DNA of 26,202 nt from NCBI GenBank assembly GCA_045542485.1, contig JAZQLC010000054.1:1-26202 (forward strand), read 5' to 3'. The position numbers and the translations under genes are program-made. Origin of the DNA: SIG575 sp045542485 (GTDB lineage Bacteria > Bacillota > Clostridia > Oscillospirales > Acutalibacteraceae). A model generated the notes under the pieces. It was not told the DNA's origin. It did no database searches and was given only the letters and a program-made list of their open reading frames with translations. This document shows positions 1 to 7,628 of the stretch, in pieces. Positions within the stretch are counted from its first letter, which is position 1, and each line of letters opens with the position of its first letter.

Positions 1-8
1 CGATCCGA

Positions 9-39
9 CTTAAATAAACCGACCTGTATGGTCGGTTTA
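9..39 (-). terminator. Intrinsic terminator after the GH38-like gene
   Basis: A perfect 10-bp inverted repeat occupies 15-24 and 30-39 with a 5-base loop. Read on the minus strand, the GGTCGGTTTA arm runs into TTTAAG, giving a short, interrupted T-tract. It lies 10 bases beyond the stop codon of the GH38-like gene, where a terminator is expected. The T-tract is modest, so termination may be incomplete. Confidence 0.75.
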
Positions 40-49
40 AGATTTAAAA

Positions 50-2485
50 TCAGATTGAAATTCTAATGGTCTTAATTTCCCAGGGTCTGAATGTTAGTTT
101 ATCGTCCAAAATTTCAGAAAGTACATTACCAAGTAAATCAGTTTCTGACATAGCTGACTTATTCATAAACTTAAATGTTGCCGTAGCAGAAGCACCTGAG
201 AAATTACAGAATCTTGCGTAAATATATCCGTCTTCAGGGTAAAATGTTGTCAAAATAACTTTATCTGAATCACTACTGAAACCAGCCATTTCAAGCTCAG
301 ATAAATCACCGTCACCTTTGCTGACCAAAACTGCTTCAGGCTGATAAGCATATGACATAGCATTTCTGTGTATTTCCGCATCAGATACGGAATTATTGTA
401 TGGAAACAAAGCAAATTCATCCTCAAAAACGCCCTCAAGAACTCTTGCACCACAGATATACTCACCTGAATACAAAAGAGGTATTTCCAGACGGTTGCCT
501 TTGATTAATGAGCCCATACAACCTCTGTTAAAAACTGCAACACCATTATTTTCGTCGTTCATACCAAGCCAATATATGCCCTGCATATAAGTCACACCTG
601 CAAAGGATTCTTCAGGTGATACTTCAACATCATATCTGATATCATCCTCCGGATACCAGTAAGATTCGTTTTTACGGACAGCACCGTTCCAATCAGAAAT
701 TGCAAATGGAAGGTCACGAACCATTCTTCTGTTTTCATCAAGGCACATATTCATAACAAAATTCATTTTTTCTTCGTGTCTGTGACCGTCAATTGTAATT
801 GACTTTTTGAGACCTTCAGAAAGTCCCGTGCGACCGACTCTTTCGCCGTGCATCTCAAAACGAGCTTTACAATCGATTCTCTTGTGGTTTCTTCTGAATA
901 CCATTTCAAAACGACAAGGTATCGTGCTGACATTTCCTTCAAAAACAGCTTGGGCACTATGTGAAGAAACAGAAACATTCCACTTTCCGACAGAAGCATA
1001 GTTGTCATCGTCAACAAATGCGGTGAACAACTCACCTTCTCCGTTATCAAAAACTCTTATATTCTTGTCTGATAACTCAATATAAGCTATACCTTTTTCA
1101 GTAAGCTTTGCTTTATAAACAGGCGTTGTCAATATGCCGGATTCTTCATTCCATTCAAAACCTTTTACAAATTCAGTAGTTTCGGGGTGTAAAGTAATTT
1201 TCTTTACAGTAAAAGGTGACAGTTTGACATTTACGCGAAGAGTTTTTCCATCATCCGACATCTCAGCAGTAAGTTTTTTATCACCGTCAAATGCAGAAAA
1301 ATCACCGTCAACATCTACATCAATCCACTCATCAATATCGAATGAATGGAGATTGCTTACAAGAAGCGACAGATGTTCTTTATCGGCAAAACGCTTTGTT
1401 ATGACACCAAGAGAATCCGATCTGACCTGTGAAGAAAGTGCAAGAGAATCAGGAATAAATCGCCTTGACAAATCGAGTAATCCACAGATTGTTACATCAT
1501 GGTGTTGTGCAACAAGAGCATACTTCCAGGATTGCTCCAGTTTTTCCTGCATAGATATACCGCCAAGCATTACTGAAAGTGCATTAAGTTTTTCAGCCTG
1601 TACAGCAGAAACTTCTGCTTCGCGACAACCATTAAAAATCTCATTACCACAATAACCCCACGGCATCTGCACATGGAAATCATTATCATCTGTACGCATT
1701 TCCTCAGTTGCCTCGCCGTACAATTCCGGTAAATCCTCAAGAAGAACATACTTGTAGTCATCTTTTGTTTCAATGTATTCGGTAATATCGTGAACTTCCT
1801 GTGTCAGATCGTCATATCTCGATGCAAGCAGTGGTGAAATATGTTTGAATTTTTCTTCAAACTCTTCAAGAGACCAATAACAACCCTCTCTCGGCCATCT
1901 AGAGATTATCCAGTTATCAAGAGTTGTACAGTTAAATCCTCTGCCCTGCTCTTCATATGTAGGAACTGCGGGAATTTCTGTGTTATCCTTACCAATCCAA
2001 CGACCCCACGGCAAATCAAAGTTTTTAGTATAACCATAACCCATAACATGTGAACGAAGAATTGCAGCTTCATATCCACAAAGTTTTGTCATCTGCGGTG
2101 TCTGATTGTTGAGTGCAAACTCAGAAATAGCATAAACATTAGGAGTCTGACCGAAATGTTTGAGATTTGTTCGAATTGCATATGTCAACTGTCTGACATT
2201 CGACTCTTCTGAGATAAACATCGAAAGAGGCTGACCGTATGTAGTAGCACCCAAACCCACTCTGTCAGGATATTTTTCGAGAAGATATCTTATTAACTGC
2301 ATAATTTCAGGGTCTACTTTCGAATACTCATCAAAAGTAAAAGATTCATAATCAAGACCGACCTTAAGCTTCGGATATTTTTCCATCCATTCCACAAGCT
2401 CTTTCAGTCGAGGTTTGACTGCATTCCCCCAAAGAACATATCCACCATGGTCATATGATAAAATATACAAATACTTATTTTTCAT
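50..2485 (-). CDS. Glycoside hydrolase family 38-like protein (alpha-mannosidase homologue), divergent active site
   Basis: An 811-residue protein without a signal peptide, so probably cytoplasmic. Family hallmarks are an N-terminal 'LSYDHGGYVLW' at 9-19 where GH38 enzymes have HxHxD...W, 'EESNVRQL' at 93-100 (family SGExLxRQ), 'NNQTPQM' at 126-132 followed by a Gly-Tyr step, and 'AQHHDVTICGL' at 326-336, matching the QHHDAITGT zinc-ligand block. Length fits GH38 with a C-terminal beta-sandwich. GH38 enzymes hydrolyse alpha-mannosides using a zinc ion and an Asp nucleophile. Here the N-terminal metal pair reads D12-H13 rather than HxD, and S121/E122 stand where the nucleophilic Asp is expected, so activity or mechanism may differ. 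The start is ATG with AGGAGG seven bases upstream. It has its own promoter and terminator and is not part of the housekeeping operon. Fold call is fairly sure; substrate is unknown. Confidence 0.8.
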   Translation of the reverse strand: MKNKYLYILSYDHGGYVLWGNAVKPRLKELVEWMEKYPKLKVGLDYESFTFDEYSKVDPEIMQLIRYLLEKYPDRVGLGATTYGQPLSMFISEESNVRQLTYAIRTNLKHFGQTPNVYAISEFALNNQTPQMTKLCGYEAAILRSHVMGYGYTKNFDLPWGRWIGKDNTEIPAVPTYEEQGRGFNCTTLDNWIISRWPREGCYWSLEEFEEKFKHISPLLASRYDDLTQEVHDITEYIETKDDYKYVLLEDLPELYGEATEEMRTDDNDFHVQMPWGYCGNEIFNGCREAEVSAVQAEKLNALSVMLGGISMQEKLEQSWKYALVAQHHDVTICGLLDLSRRFIPDSLALSSQVRSDSLGVITKRFADKEHLSLLVSNLHSFDIDEWIDVDVDGDFSAFDGDKKLTAEMSDDGKTLRVNVKLSPFTVKKITLHPETTEFVKGFEWNEESGILTTPVYKAKLTEKGIAYIELSDKNIRVFDNGEGELFTAFVDDDNYASVGKWNVSVSSHSAQAVFEGNVSTIPCRFEMVFRRNHKRIDCKARFEMHGERVGRTGLSEGLKKSITIDGHRHEEKMNFVMNMCLDENRRMVRDLPFAISDWNGAVRKNESYWYPEDDIRYDVEVSPEESFAGVTYMQGIYWLGMNDENNGVAVFNRGCMGSLIKGNRLEIPLLYSGEYICGARVLEGVFEDEFALFPYNNSVSDAEIHRNAMSYAYQPEAVLVSKGDGDLSELEMAGFSSDSDKVILTTFYPEDGYIYARFCNFSGASATATFKFMNKSAMSETDLLGNVLSEILDDKLTFRPWEIKTIRISI

Positions 2486-2520
2486 AAATTTGCCTCCTGA
2501 TTTTTATTAATCTTTATTTC

Positions 2521-2550
2521 AGTATATCATTATAATTTTAAACTTGTCAA
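2521..2550 (-). promoter_or_regulatory. SigA-type promoter of the GH38-like gene
   Basis: On the minus strand a consensus -35 TTGACA (2550-2545) is followed after 18 bases by TATACT (2526-2521). This predicts a transcription start near 2514 and a leader of about 28 bases carrying AGGAGG before the ATG at 2485. The -35 begins two bases after the T-run of the preceding terminator. I saw no clear operator palindrome around it. Confidence 0.72.
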
Positions 2551-2552
2551 GT

Positions 2553-2581
2553 AAAAATACTGCAGAAAATTTCTGCAGTAT
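2553..2581 (-). terminator. Terminator after spoVM
   Basis: An 11-bp perfect inverted repeat (arms 2557-2567 and 2571-2581, 3-base loop) reads on the minus strand as a hairpin ending CTGCAGTAT and continuing into a T5 run. It starts 8 bases after the spoVM stop codon, so it closes the two-gene small-peptide unit before the GH38 promoter. Confidence 0.85.
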
Positions 2582-2588
2582 ACATATG

Positions 2589-2681
2589 TTATCCGTTTGT
2601 AAAATCCTGTTTTTTTATTCCGAAAATCATTCTCAACAAGCTGCCGATTATCTTTGGGTTTTTAAAAACAATTACCTTCAT
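2589..2681 (-). CDS. spoVM: Stage V sporulation protein SpoVM, 30 residues
   Basis: A 30-residue frame begins MKVIVFKNPKI and ends KKQDFTNG. Aligned without gaps to the 26-residue B. subtilis SpoVM (recalled), it keeps M1, K2, K7, P9, K10, G13, R17, G21 and D26, with basic residues at 23-24. P9 interrupts the amphipathic helix that lets SpoVM lie in the membrane and sense the convex forespore surface, where it anchors the coat ATPase SpoIVA. The Shine-Dalgarno GGAGGT is seven bases before the ATG, close to ideal. It follows a 49-residue membrane-peptide gene by 15 bases and is closed by a strong terminator. Position also supports the call: in B. subtilis spoVM lies just beyond prpC-prkC-rsgA-rpe-thiN. 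The C-terminus is four residues longer than in B. subtilis. Its length puts it below usual gene-calling cut-offs. Confidence 0.92.
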   Translation of the reverse strand: MKVIVFKNPKIIGSLLRMIFGIKKQDFTNG

Positions 2682-2696
2682 ACTGATTACCTCCAA

Positions 2697-2846
2697 CTAA
2701 TTTCTGCAAATGGTAATACCTATGAGTATAATTACCAATGCTATAACAGCAATAAGGAAAGATGAGGGAAAGCAACAAGCGATAAATAAACCGATTCCGA
2801 AAGAAACAAGAATTATCCCTAAACCACAATTTCTTCGCCTTCTCAT
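2697..2846 (-). CDS. Small two-helix membrane protein, 49 residues, upstream of spoVM
   Basis: A 49-residue frame starts MRRRRN, giving a strongly basic cytoplasmic N-terminus. It continues with two hydrophobic stretches, about residues 8-26 and 30-47, separated by a short PSS turn. Cysteines are at 7, 24, 25 and 47. This is the outline of a helical hairpin with both ends inside. The Shine-Dalgarno GAGGTGA precedes the ATG at good spacing, and a promoter lies just upstream. It shares a transcript with spoVM, so a role at the membrane during sporulation is possible but is inference. Similar short Arg/Lys-led two-helix hypothetical proteins occur in Clostridia; I know no assigned function. Confidence 0.82.
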   Translation of the reverse strand: MRRRRNCGLGIILVSFGIGLFIACCFPSSFLIAVIALVIILIGITICRN

Positions 2847-2876
2847 AATCTCACCTCACCGAACGCTGTCATTGTC

Positions 2877-2905
2877 ATTATATTCAAAATATAAACAATT
2901 GTGAA
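2877..2905 (-). promoter_or_regulatory. Promoter of the 49-residue peptide-spoVM unit
   Basis: On the minus strand TTCACA (2905-2900) and TATAAT (2882-2877) are separated by exactly 17 bases, a good vegetative sigma-A pattern. The predicted start is near 2870, about 24 bases before the first ATG. The -35 overlaps the T-run of the rsgA terminator. The -10 region AATATAAT also matches 6 of 8 positions of the sigma-E -10 CATACAAT, but no sigma-E -35 is visible at the proper distance. Confidence 0.7.
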
Positions 2906-2933
2906 AAGGCTGATTCACAACAGAATCAGCCTT
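2902..2933 (-). terminator. Terminator ending the large housekeeping operon, after rsgA
   Basis: An 11-bp perfect stem (arms 2906-2916 and 2923-2933, 6-base loop) reads on the minus strand as AAGGCTGATTC...GAATCAGCCTT followed by TTC. It lies six bases beyond the rsgA stop. It is the first convincing intrinsic terminator met by transcription coming from the right edge of the window. Confidence 0.88.
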
Positions 2934-2938
2934 AATAC

Positions 2939-3820
2939 TTATAATTCCCATTCTTTCAAATCTTTCACTTCATTATACAATGCAACATAGTTTTCGTGTC
3001 TCGACGGGTGAATTTTACCTTCGGCGACCGCTTGTATAATTCTGCAACCTTTGTCATGGGTATGTGAGCAAGTAGAAAACTTACAGGTGCCGAGATATTC
3101 TTCAAATTCGCGGAAACAAAACGGAAGCTCATCCTTCAGAATTTTCTCAGCATTCTGAAAATCAATTGATGAAAAGCCGGGTGTATCGGCAATATATCCG
3201 CCACACACTTTAAACAGCTCAATATGTCTTGTTGTGTGTCTGCCTCTACCAAGCTTATCGCTGATTTCACCGGTCTGAAGAGCAAGTTTTGAATCAATAG
3301 CATTCAGAAGTGAAGACTTTCCGACACCGGTATTACCCGCAAAAGCACTGATATGACCTTCAATAAGTTCACGGATTTTTTCTGAGCCCTCACCTGTTTC
3401 TGCAGATGTTACAACTGTTTCAAAACCTGCAGTTTTATAGATAGCTTCAAGCTCAGCTGAATCGCCGAGATCTTTTTTTGTAATAACAAGAACAGGCTCA
3501 ATATTATTTTTTTCAGCGATCGCAATAAGCTTATCAATAACAAGAGTATTTGGTTTGGGTTCACAAACAGAAGCAACTACAAAAAGTTTGTCAATGTTGG
3601 CAATCGGAGGTCTCACAAGCACATTTCTTCTTGGGAGAATTTCGTCAATGGTGTTTTCTGCACCTTCGTTAACGGTAATCCTAACTCTGTCACCCGGTAA
3701 CGGGGAAATTTTGTTCTTGCGGAATGCACCTCTTGCCTTGCATTCATATACAGTATCGTTTGCCTCTATATAATAAAAGCCACCGATACCTTTTACTATT
3801 GTTCCCTCAAGTTGCTGCAA
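2939..3820 (-). CDS. rsgA: Ribosome small-subunit GTPase RsgA (YloQ/CpgA)
   Basis: A circularly permuted GTPase that checks late 30S subunit maturation. An N-terminal OB fold (residues 5-60) is followed by the GTPase with G4 'ITKKDL' before G1 'GNTGVGKSS' (about 162-170) and G3 'DTPGF' (about 212), which is the permuted order typical of the family. The C-terminal zinc motif has Cys246, Cys251, His253 and Cys259. I choose the TTG at 3820, giving 293 residues, because AGGAG sits nine bases upstream. The TTG at 3829 opens a frame three codons longer but directly abuts that AGGAG and cannot use it. It is the last gene of the long operon, 19 bases after prkC. In B. subtilis rsgA also follows prkC, and CpgA is phosphorylated by PrkC. 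rpe and thiN, its usual followers, are missing. Confidence 0.95.
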   Translation of the reverse strand: MQQLEGTIVKGIGGFYYIEANDTVYECKARGAFRKNKISPLPGDRVRITVNEGAENTIDEILPRRNVLVRPPIANIDKLFVVASVCEPKPNTLVIDKLIAIAEKNNIEPVLVITKKDLGDSAELEAIYKTAGFETVVTSAETGEGSEKIRELIEGHISAFAGNTGVGKSSLLNAIDSKLALQTGEISDKLGRGRHTTRHIELFKVCGGYIADTPGFSSIDFQNAEKILKDELPFCFREFEEYLGTCKFSTCSHTHDKGCRIIQAVAEGKIHPSRHENYVALYNEVKDLKEWEL

Positions 3821-3839
3821 AAAAGTCAACTCCTAAAAA

Positions 3840-5834
3840 TCAATATAATGTTCCGTAATCAATAGTGCCTGTATAGTCAGTTACGCCTGAAACAACGGGC
3901 GGTGTTGTTGTAAAATCAACATAGCAACTAAAATAAAGATTATCATTTACATATACTTCTACCGCATCACTTGAGCCAACACCCGTTACGGAGGTTGTAT
4001 ACAACTGACCGTAGAAATTGAATGATGGCACTGTGTGAACAGTATTTCCGTTAAGCTTATAAACAATAGAACCTGTACCTGAAGACGGAAGTTTGATGCT
4101 GATATCTCTTGTTGTCGCTTTCTGTCCGAGGCTGAGAACAACTTTGATTGCTGTACCCTCTGCAACAGGTGTGCCCACAACAGGAATACATCTTACAATA
4201 TATCCTTCAGGAACTGTCATACTTGCTTCGGTTGTATAATTTGTATCAAGTGTAAGTCCCACTGACTCGAGTTCGAGTTTTGCCATTTCAGGAGACATCG
4301 TTACGATATCAGGAACCGGCACTGTCGCATTGTCCTTTTCGCAAATATAGATTGTAACAGTGTCACCAACATTTACGCTTGAACCTGCTGCAGGTTCAGT
4401 TCTGATAACCTTACCATCATCAACAACATCACTGCTTTCTTTGAGCTCTACATATTTAAGCCCCATAGCATTAAGCTTTTCGCGAACAGTGAAAATATCT
4501 TCATTCTGGAAATCGGGCATCATTGACTCTGACTGAATAACGGCAACAGTAAGAATGATTTCGTCATCAGCTTTGACTTTTTCACCCTTTTCGGGTGTCT
4601 GTGCAATAACTTCACCATCTTCGTGCTCACTTGACTGTGTTTCAATAATCTCAATGTTGAATTTCTCGTACTGTGATTTGCCTTTGATTTCGTTATAATA
4701 GTTCATACCTACAAAATCAGGTACAGTTCTGTTGAATGAGAAAATGCCCTTAAGGTCATCCTGGAAGAAAATAAATCCAACTGCAAAAAGAAGAACAACA
4801 AGTATTGCTGATAAAACACCTACAACGATAGGCAGAGGCGATTTTTTCTTCTTGGTTTTCGGATGCGGCAGACGCATTTCGTCTGCACCGGGAATCGGGT
4901 CATCTTCAGAAATTGAAGAAAAGCCTGAAAAAGATCTGACATCTTCTGTCGAAACATATTTTGTAGGATTATCATCAACAAAATATGAGTAATCAAACAC
5001 AACCGCAGGATTACGCTTATATTCTTCAATATCCAAAAGCATTTCAGCTGCAGACTGGTATCTCTCACGAAGATTTTTCTGCATAGCACGGATTGTAATC
5101 TGTTCAAGACCTACGGGTACATCCTCATTTATCTTACTGGGCGGAACTGCCTCATCGTTAACCTGCATAAGTGCAACAGAAATTGCATTGTCACTCTGGA
5201 AAGGCAACTCACCTGTAAGCATCTCATACATAAGTACGCCGACAGAGTAAATGTCTGTCTTTTCGTCAGTCATTTCACCTCTTGCCTGTTCAGGGCTGAC
5301 ATAATGAACTGAACCGATTGCAGATTCTGTCATCGTACGCGTCTCACTTCTGCTGAAACGAGCAATACCGAAGTCTGTTACTTTGATATTACCATTCTGA
5401 AGAAGAATAATATTCTGAGGCTTGATATCACGATGGACAATACCCTTATCATGAGCATGTTGAAGAGCTCTGAGGATTTGTGTTGTGAAATGAACAACCT
5501 CTTTACTGTTAATGACTCTCTGCTGCTCGATATACTCCTTGAGAGTAATTCCCTCAACATATTCCATAACAATATACTGAAGTCTGTCACCGAAACTCAC
5601 ATCGAACACTTTTACGATATTAGGATGTGAGAGTACTGCGATTGCCTTTGATTCATTCTTGAACCTGCGACGGAATTCTTCGTTTGCTAAAAATTCTTCT
5701 TTAAGAATTTTAACTGCAACGATTCTGTCATCAATGTTGTCATATGCTTTGTAAACAACAGCCATACCACCAACACCGATGATTTCTCTGATTTCATATC
5801 TTCCGTCAATTCTTTTTCCAACATAACTATCCAT
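3840..5834 (-). CDS. prkC: Membrane Ser/Thr protein kinase with three PASTA domains, PrkC/StkP type
   Basis: A 664-residue eukaryotic-type kinase. The cytoplasmic kinase domain (about 10-275) has the glycine loop GVGGMAVVYK, Lys42, Glu61, HRD at 134-136 and DFG at 154-156. A basic KTKKKK stretch precedes one membrane helix at about 335-357. Three extracellular PASTA domains follow at about 370-432, 438-498 and 505-569; such domains bind muropeptides and beta-lactams. A further 95 or so residues (570-664), rich in Thr, Ser and Tyr with beta-strand character, follow the last PASTA; I do not recognise this extension. The start is ATG with AAGGAG eight bases upstream. Its partner phosphatase gene ends 20 bases upstream, forming the usual kinase/phosphatase pair that controls wall synthesis, growth and spore germination. 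Confidence 0.97.
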   Translation of the reverse strand: MDSYVGKRIDGRYEIREIIGVGGMAVVYKAYDNIDDRIVAVKILKEEFLANEEFRRRFKNESKAIAVLSHPNIVKVFDVSFGDRLQYIVMEYVEGITLKEYIEQQRVINSKEVVHFTTQILRALQHAHDKGIVHRDIKPQNIILLQNGNIKVTDFGIARFSRSETRTMTESAIGSVHYVSPEQARGEMTDEKTDIYSVGVLMYEMLTGELPFQSDNAISVALMQVNDEAVPPSKINEDVPVGLEQITIRAMQKNLRERYQSAAEMLLDIEEYKRNPAVVFDYSYFVDDNPTKYVSTEDVRSFSGFSSISEDDPIPGADEMRLPHPKTKKKKSPLPIVVGVLSAILVVLLFAVGFIFFQDDLKGIFSFNRTVPDFVGMNYYNEIKGKSQYEKFNIEIIETQSSEHEDGEVIAQTPEKGEKVKADDEIILTVAVIQSESMMPDFQNEDIFTVREKLNAMGLKYVELKESSDVVDDGKVIRTEPAAGSSVNVGDTVTIYICEKDNATVPVPDIVTMSPEMAKLELESVGLTLDTNYTTEASMTVPEGYIVRCIPVVGTPVAEGTAIKVVLSLGQKATTRDISIKLPSSGTGSIVYKLNGNTVHTVPSFNFYGQLYTTSVTGVGSSDAVEVYVNDNLYFSCYVDFTTTPPVVSGVTDYTGTIDYGTLY

Positions 5835-5854
5835 ATCTCAATCTCCTTAAATCT

Positions 5855-6577
5855 TTAATAAGAAGCAATAACTACTGTTATATTATCTTTTCCACCTTTT
5901 TCATTTGCCATATCAACCAACTTACTGCAAGTTTCATCATCGGCGCTCATAACATTTTCTTTCAGCACATCTGCCTCAAGCATATTCGAAAGGCCGTCAG
6001 AGCACAAAAGTAAAATGTCATCATCAGAAAAATCTTCACTTGTAAAATCAACACTGACTCTGTCCTTAACACCGAGTGCTCTTGTAATATAATTCTTTAT
6101 AGGATGATTTTTAGCGATATCCTCGCTGATTTCTCCTCTGTCAAGCATTTCCTGAACAATAGAGTGGTCTTTTGTTACCTGTCTGATTTCATCAGAAATA
6201 ATATAAGCTCTGCTGTCACCTACATGGGAAATCATTACTTCACCATCTCTCACAATCGCAACGACAACAGTGGTTCCCATACCGAAAAGAGATTCATTTT
6301 CACGGGCGAGGTCAAAAATCTTGATACTTGCAAAATTTATTGCTGACTCAAATAAATTAGAAACAGATGATGTTTTCATATTGTCATTATAATTACCAAG
6401 TATTCTCTCGGCAATCAGGTCAGCTGCCATCTTACTTGCAACATCACCGCCTGAAGCACCGCCCATACCATCGCAGAGCACCGCCCATACAGTACCGCTG
6501 TCAAATTTACCGACTCTGAAAGTATCCTGATTTGATGAGCGGACAAGTCCTATATCCGTTTTACCGAAGATTTTCAA
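5855..6577 (-). CDS. prpC: PP2C-family protein phosphatase PrpC/Stp
   Basis: A 240-residue metal-dependent phosphatase that reverses PrkC phosphorylation. PP2C motifs are present: 'RSSNQD' with Asp18, 'LCDGMGG' with Asp36-Gly37 as metal ligands, 'SHVGDSRAYI', 'LLCSDGLSNML' and the C-terminal 'KGGKDNITVV'. Length matches bacterial Stp proteins. The start is a TTG that overlaps the rlmN stop as TTGA, with a strong GGGGGAG Shine-Dalgarno seven bases upstream inside the end of rlmN, so translation is probably coupled. The next gene is the cognate kinase prkC. Confidence 0.96.
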   Translation of the reverse strand: MKIFGKTDIGLVRSSNQDTFRVGKFDSGTVWAVLCDGMGGASGGDVASKMAADLIAERILGNYNDNMKTSSVSNLFESAINFASIKIFDLARENESLFGMGTTVVVAIVRDGEVMISHVGDSRAYIISDEIRQVTKDHSIVQEMLDRGEISEDIAKNHPIKNYITRALGVKDRVSVDFTSEDFSDDDILLLCSDGLSNMLEADVLKENVMSADDETCSKLVDMANEKGGKDNITVVIASY

Positions 6578-7626
6578 CTTTTATCTCCCCCTTCAGAGGC
6601 AATATGTTTCTTTCTTAACTGTCCACAAGATGCCTCAATATCTTTACCGAGAGTTCTTCTTACCGTAACATTTACAGAATTTTTCTCAAGCACAGATACA
6701 AATTTTTTTAATCTTTTATCATCACTTTTCACAAAGTTATTTTCTCTTACATTGTTGACCGGAATCAGATTAACATGACAAAGCATACCTTTGAGAAGTC
6801 CTGATAACTCTTCAGCACATTCATCACTGTCATTTACTCCGGAAATCATAGAATATTCAAAAGAAATTCTTCTTGAAGTTTTGTTCACATAGTCTCTACA
6901 AGCCTTTATAAGCTCTGAAACATTATATTTTTTATTAATCGGCATAAGTTTTGAACGTATTTCATCGTTGGGAGCGTGGAGAGAAACAGACAAAGTAAGT
7001 TGCAGATTCATATCCATAAGCTCATAAATTTTCGGCACTATGCCACATGTCGAAAGCGAAATATTTCTCATTGAAAGACCCAGAGCATCCTCAGAATTAG
7101 CGAGGAACAAAAACCTCTTTACATTTTCAAAATTATCAAAAGGTTCGCCCATTCCCATAAGCACAACATGAGAAACCCTTATATTTTCATCATTTTGTGC
7201 CACATGAATCTGTGAGAGGATTTCAGAGGCTGACAAATCTCTTATAACACCGCCAAGCGTTGAAGCGCAGAACTTACATCCCATACGGCAACCTACCTGG
7301 GTAGACACACAAAGAGAATAACCGTATTTGTATTTCATAAGAACGCTTTCTATGTATTCACCGTCAAAAAGTCTGAAGAGATATTTTATTGTTCCGTCTT
7401 CCTTTGAAACTCTCTTGGTTTCAATTTCGCAGGAACGAATTTCATACACTTCTTCAAGCTTCTTGCGAAGGTCTTTTGAAATATTTGTCATTTCGTCAAA
7501 AGAAGAAACACCCTTCTGATGAAGCCATAAAAAAATCTGGTCAGCCCTGAATTTAGGTAATTTAATTTCAGACAAAGCAAGGCTCAACTCATCTTTTGTC
7601 ATAGATTTTATGTCAACCTTGCTCAA
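6574..7626 (-). CDS. rlmN: Radical SAM rRNA/tRNA C2-adenine methyltransferase RlmN
   Basis: A 350-residue dual-specificity enzyme that methylates C2 of A2503 in 23S rRNA and of A37 in tRNAs. The radical SAM CxxxCxxC motif is Cys113, Cys117 and Cys120 (CRMGCKFC). It is followed by the 'MGMGEP' SAM-binding motif. The C-terminal catalytic cysteine is Cys334 in 'EASCGQLR'. The remaining mechanism-critical cysteine of this family lies near the C-terminal 'GxCG'-type region, consistent with this motif. The start is TTG, two bases after the rsmB stop, with AAAGGTGA just upstream. Family resemblance to Cfr exists, but length and housekeeping context favour RlmN. Confidence 0.96.
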   Translation of the reverse strand: MSKVDIKSMTKDELSLALSEIKLPKFRADQIFLWLHQKGVSSFDEMTNISKDLRKKLEEVYEIRSCEIETKRVSKEDGTIKYLFRLFDGEYIESVLMKYKYGYSLCVSTQVGCRMGCKFCASTLGGVIRDLSASEILSQIHVAQNDENIRVSHVVLMGMGEPFDNFENVKRFLFLANSEDALGLSMRNISLSTCGIVPKIYELMDMNLQLTLSVSLHAPNDEIRSKLMPINKKYNVSELIKACRDYVNKTSRRISFEYSMISGVNDSDECAEELSGLLKGMLCHVNLIPVNNVRENNFVKSDDKRLKKFVSVLEKNSVNVTVRRTLGKDIEASCGQLRKKHIASEGGDKS

Positions 7627-7628
7627 AA

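Noticed and set aside
2529..2534. Second TATAAT upstream of the GH38-like gene
   Set aside because: It is only 10 bases from the TTGACA -35, too close to pair; TATACT at 18 bases fits better.
6574..7626. Possible Cfr-type resistance methyltransferase rather than RlmN
   Set aside because: Position between rsmB and prpC, normal RlmN length and the GxCG-type C-terminus fit the housekeeping enzyme; nothing suggests acquisition.
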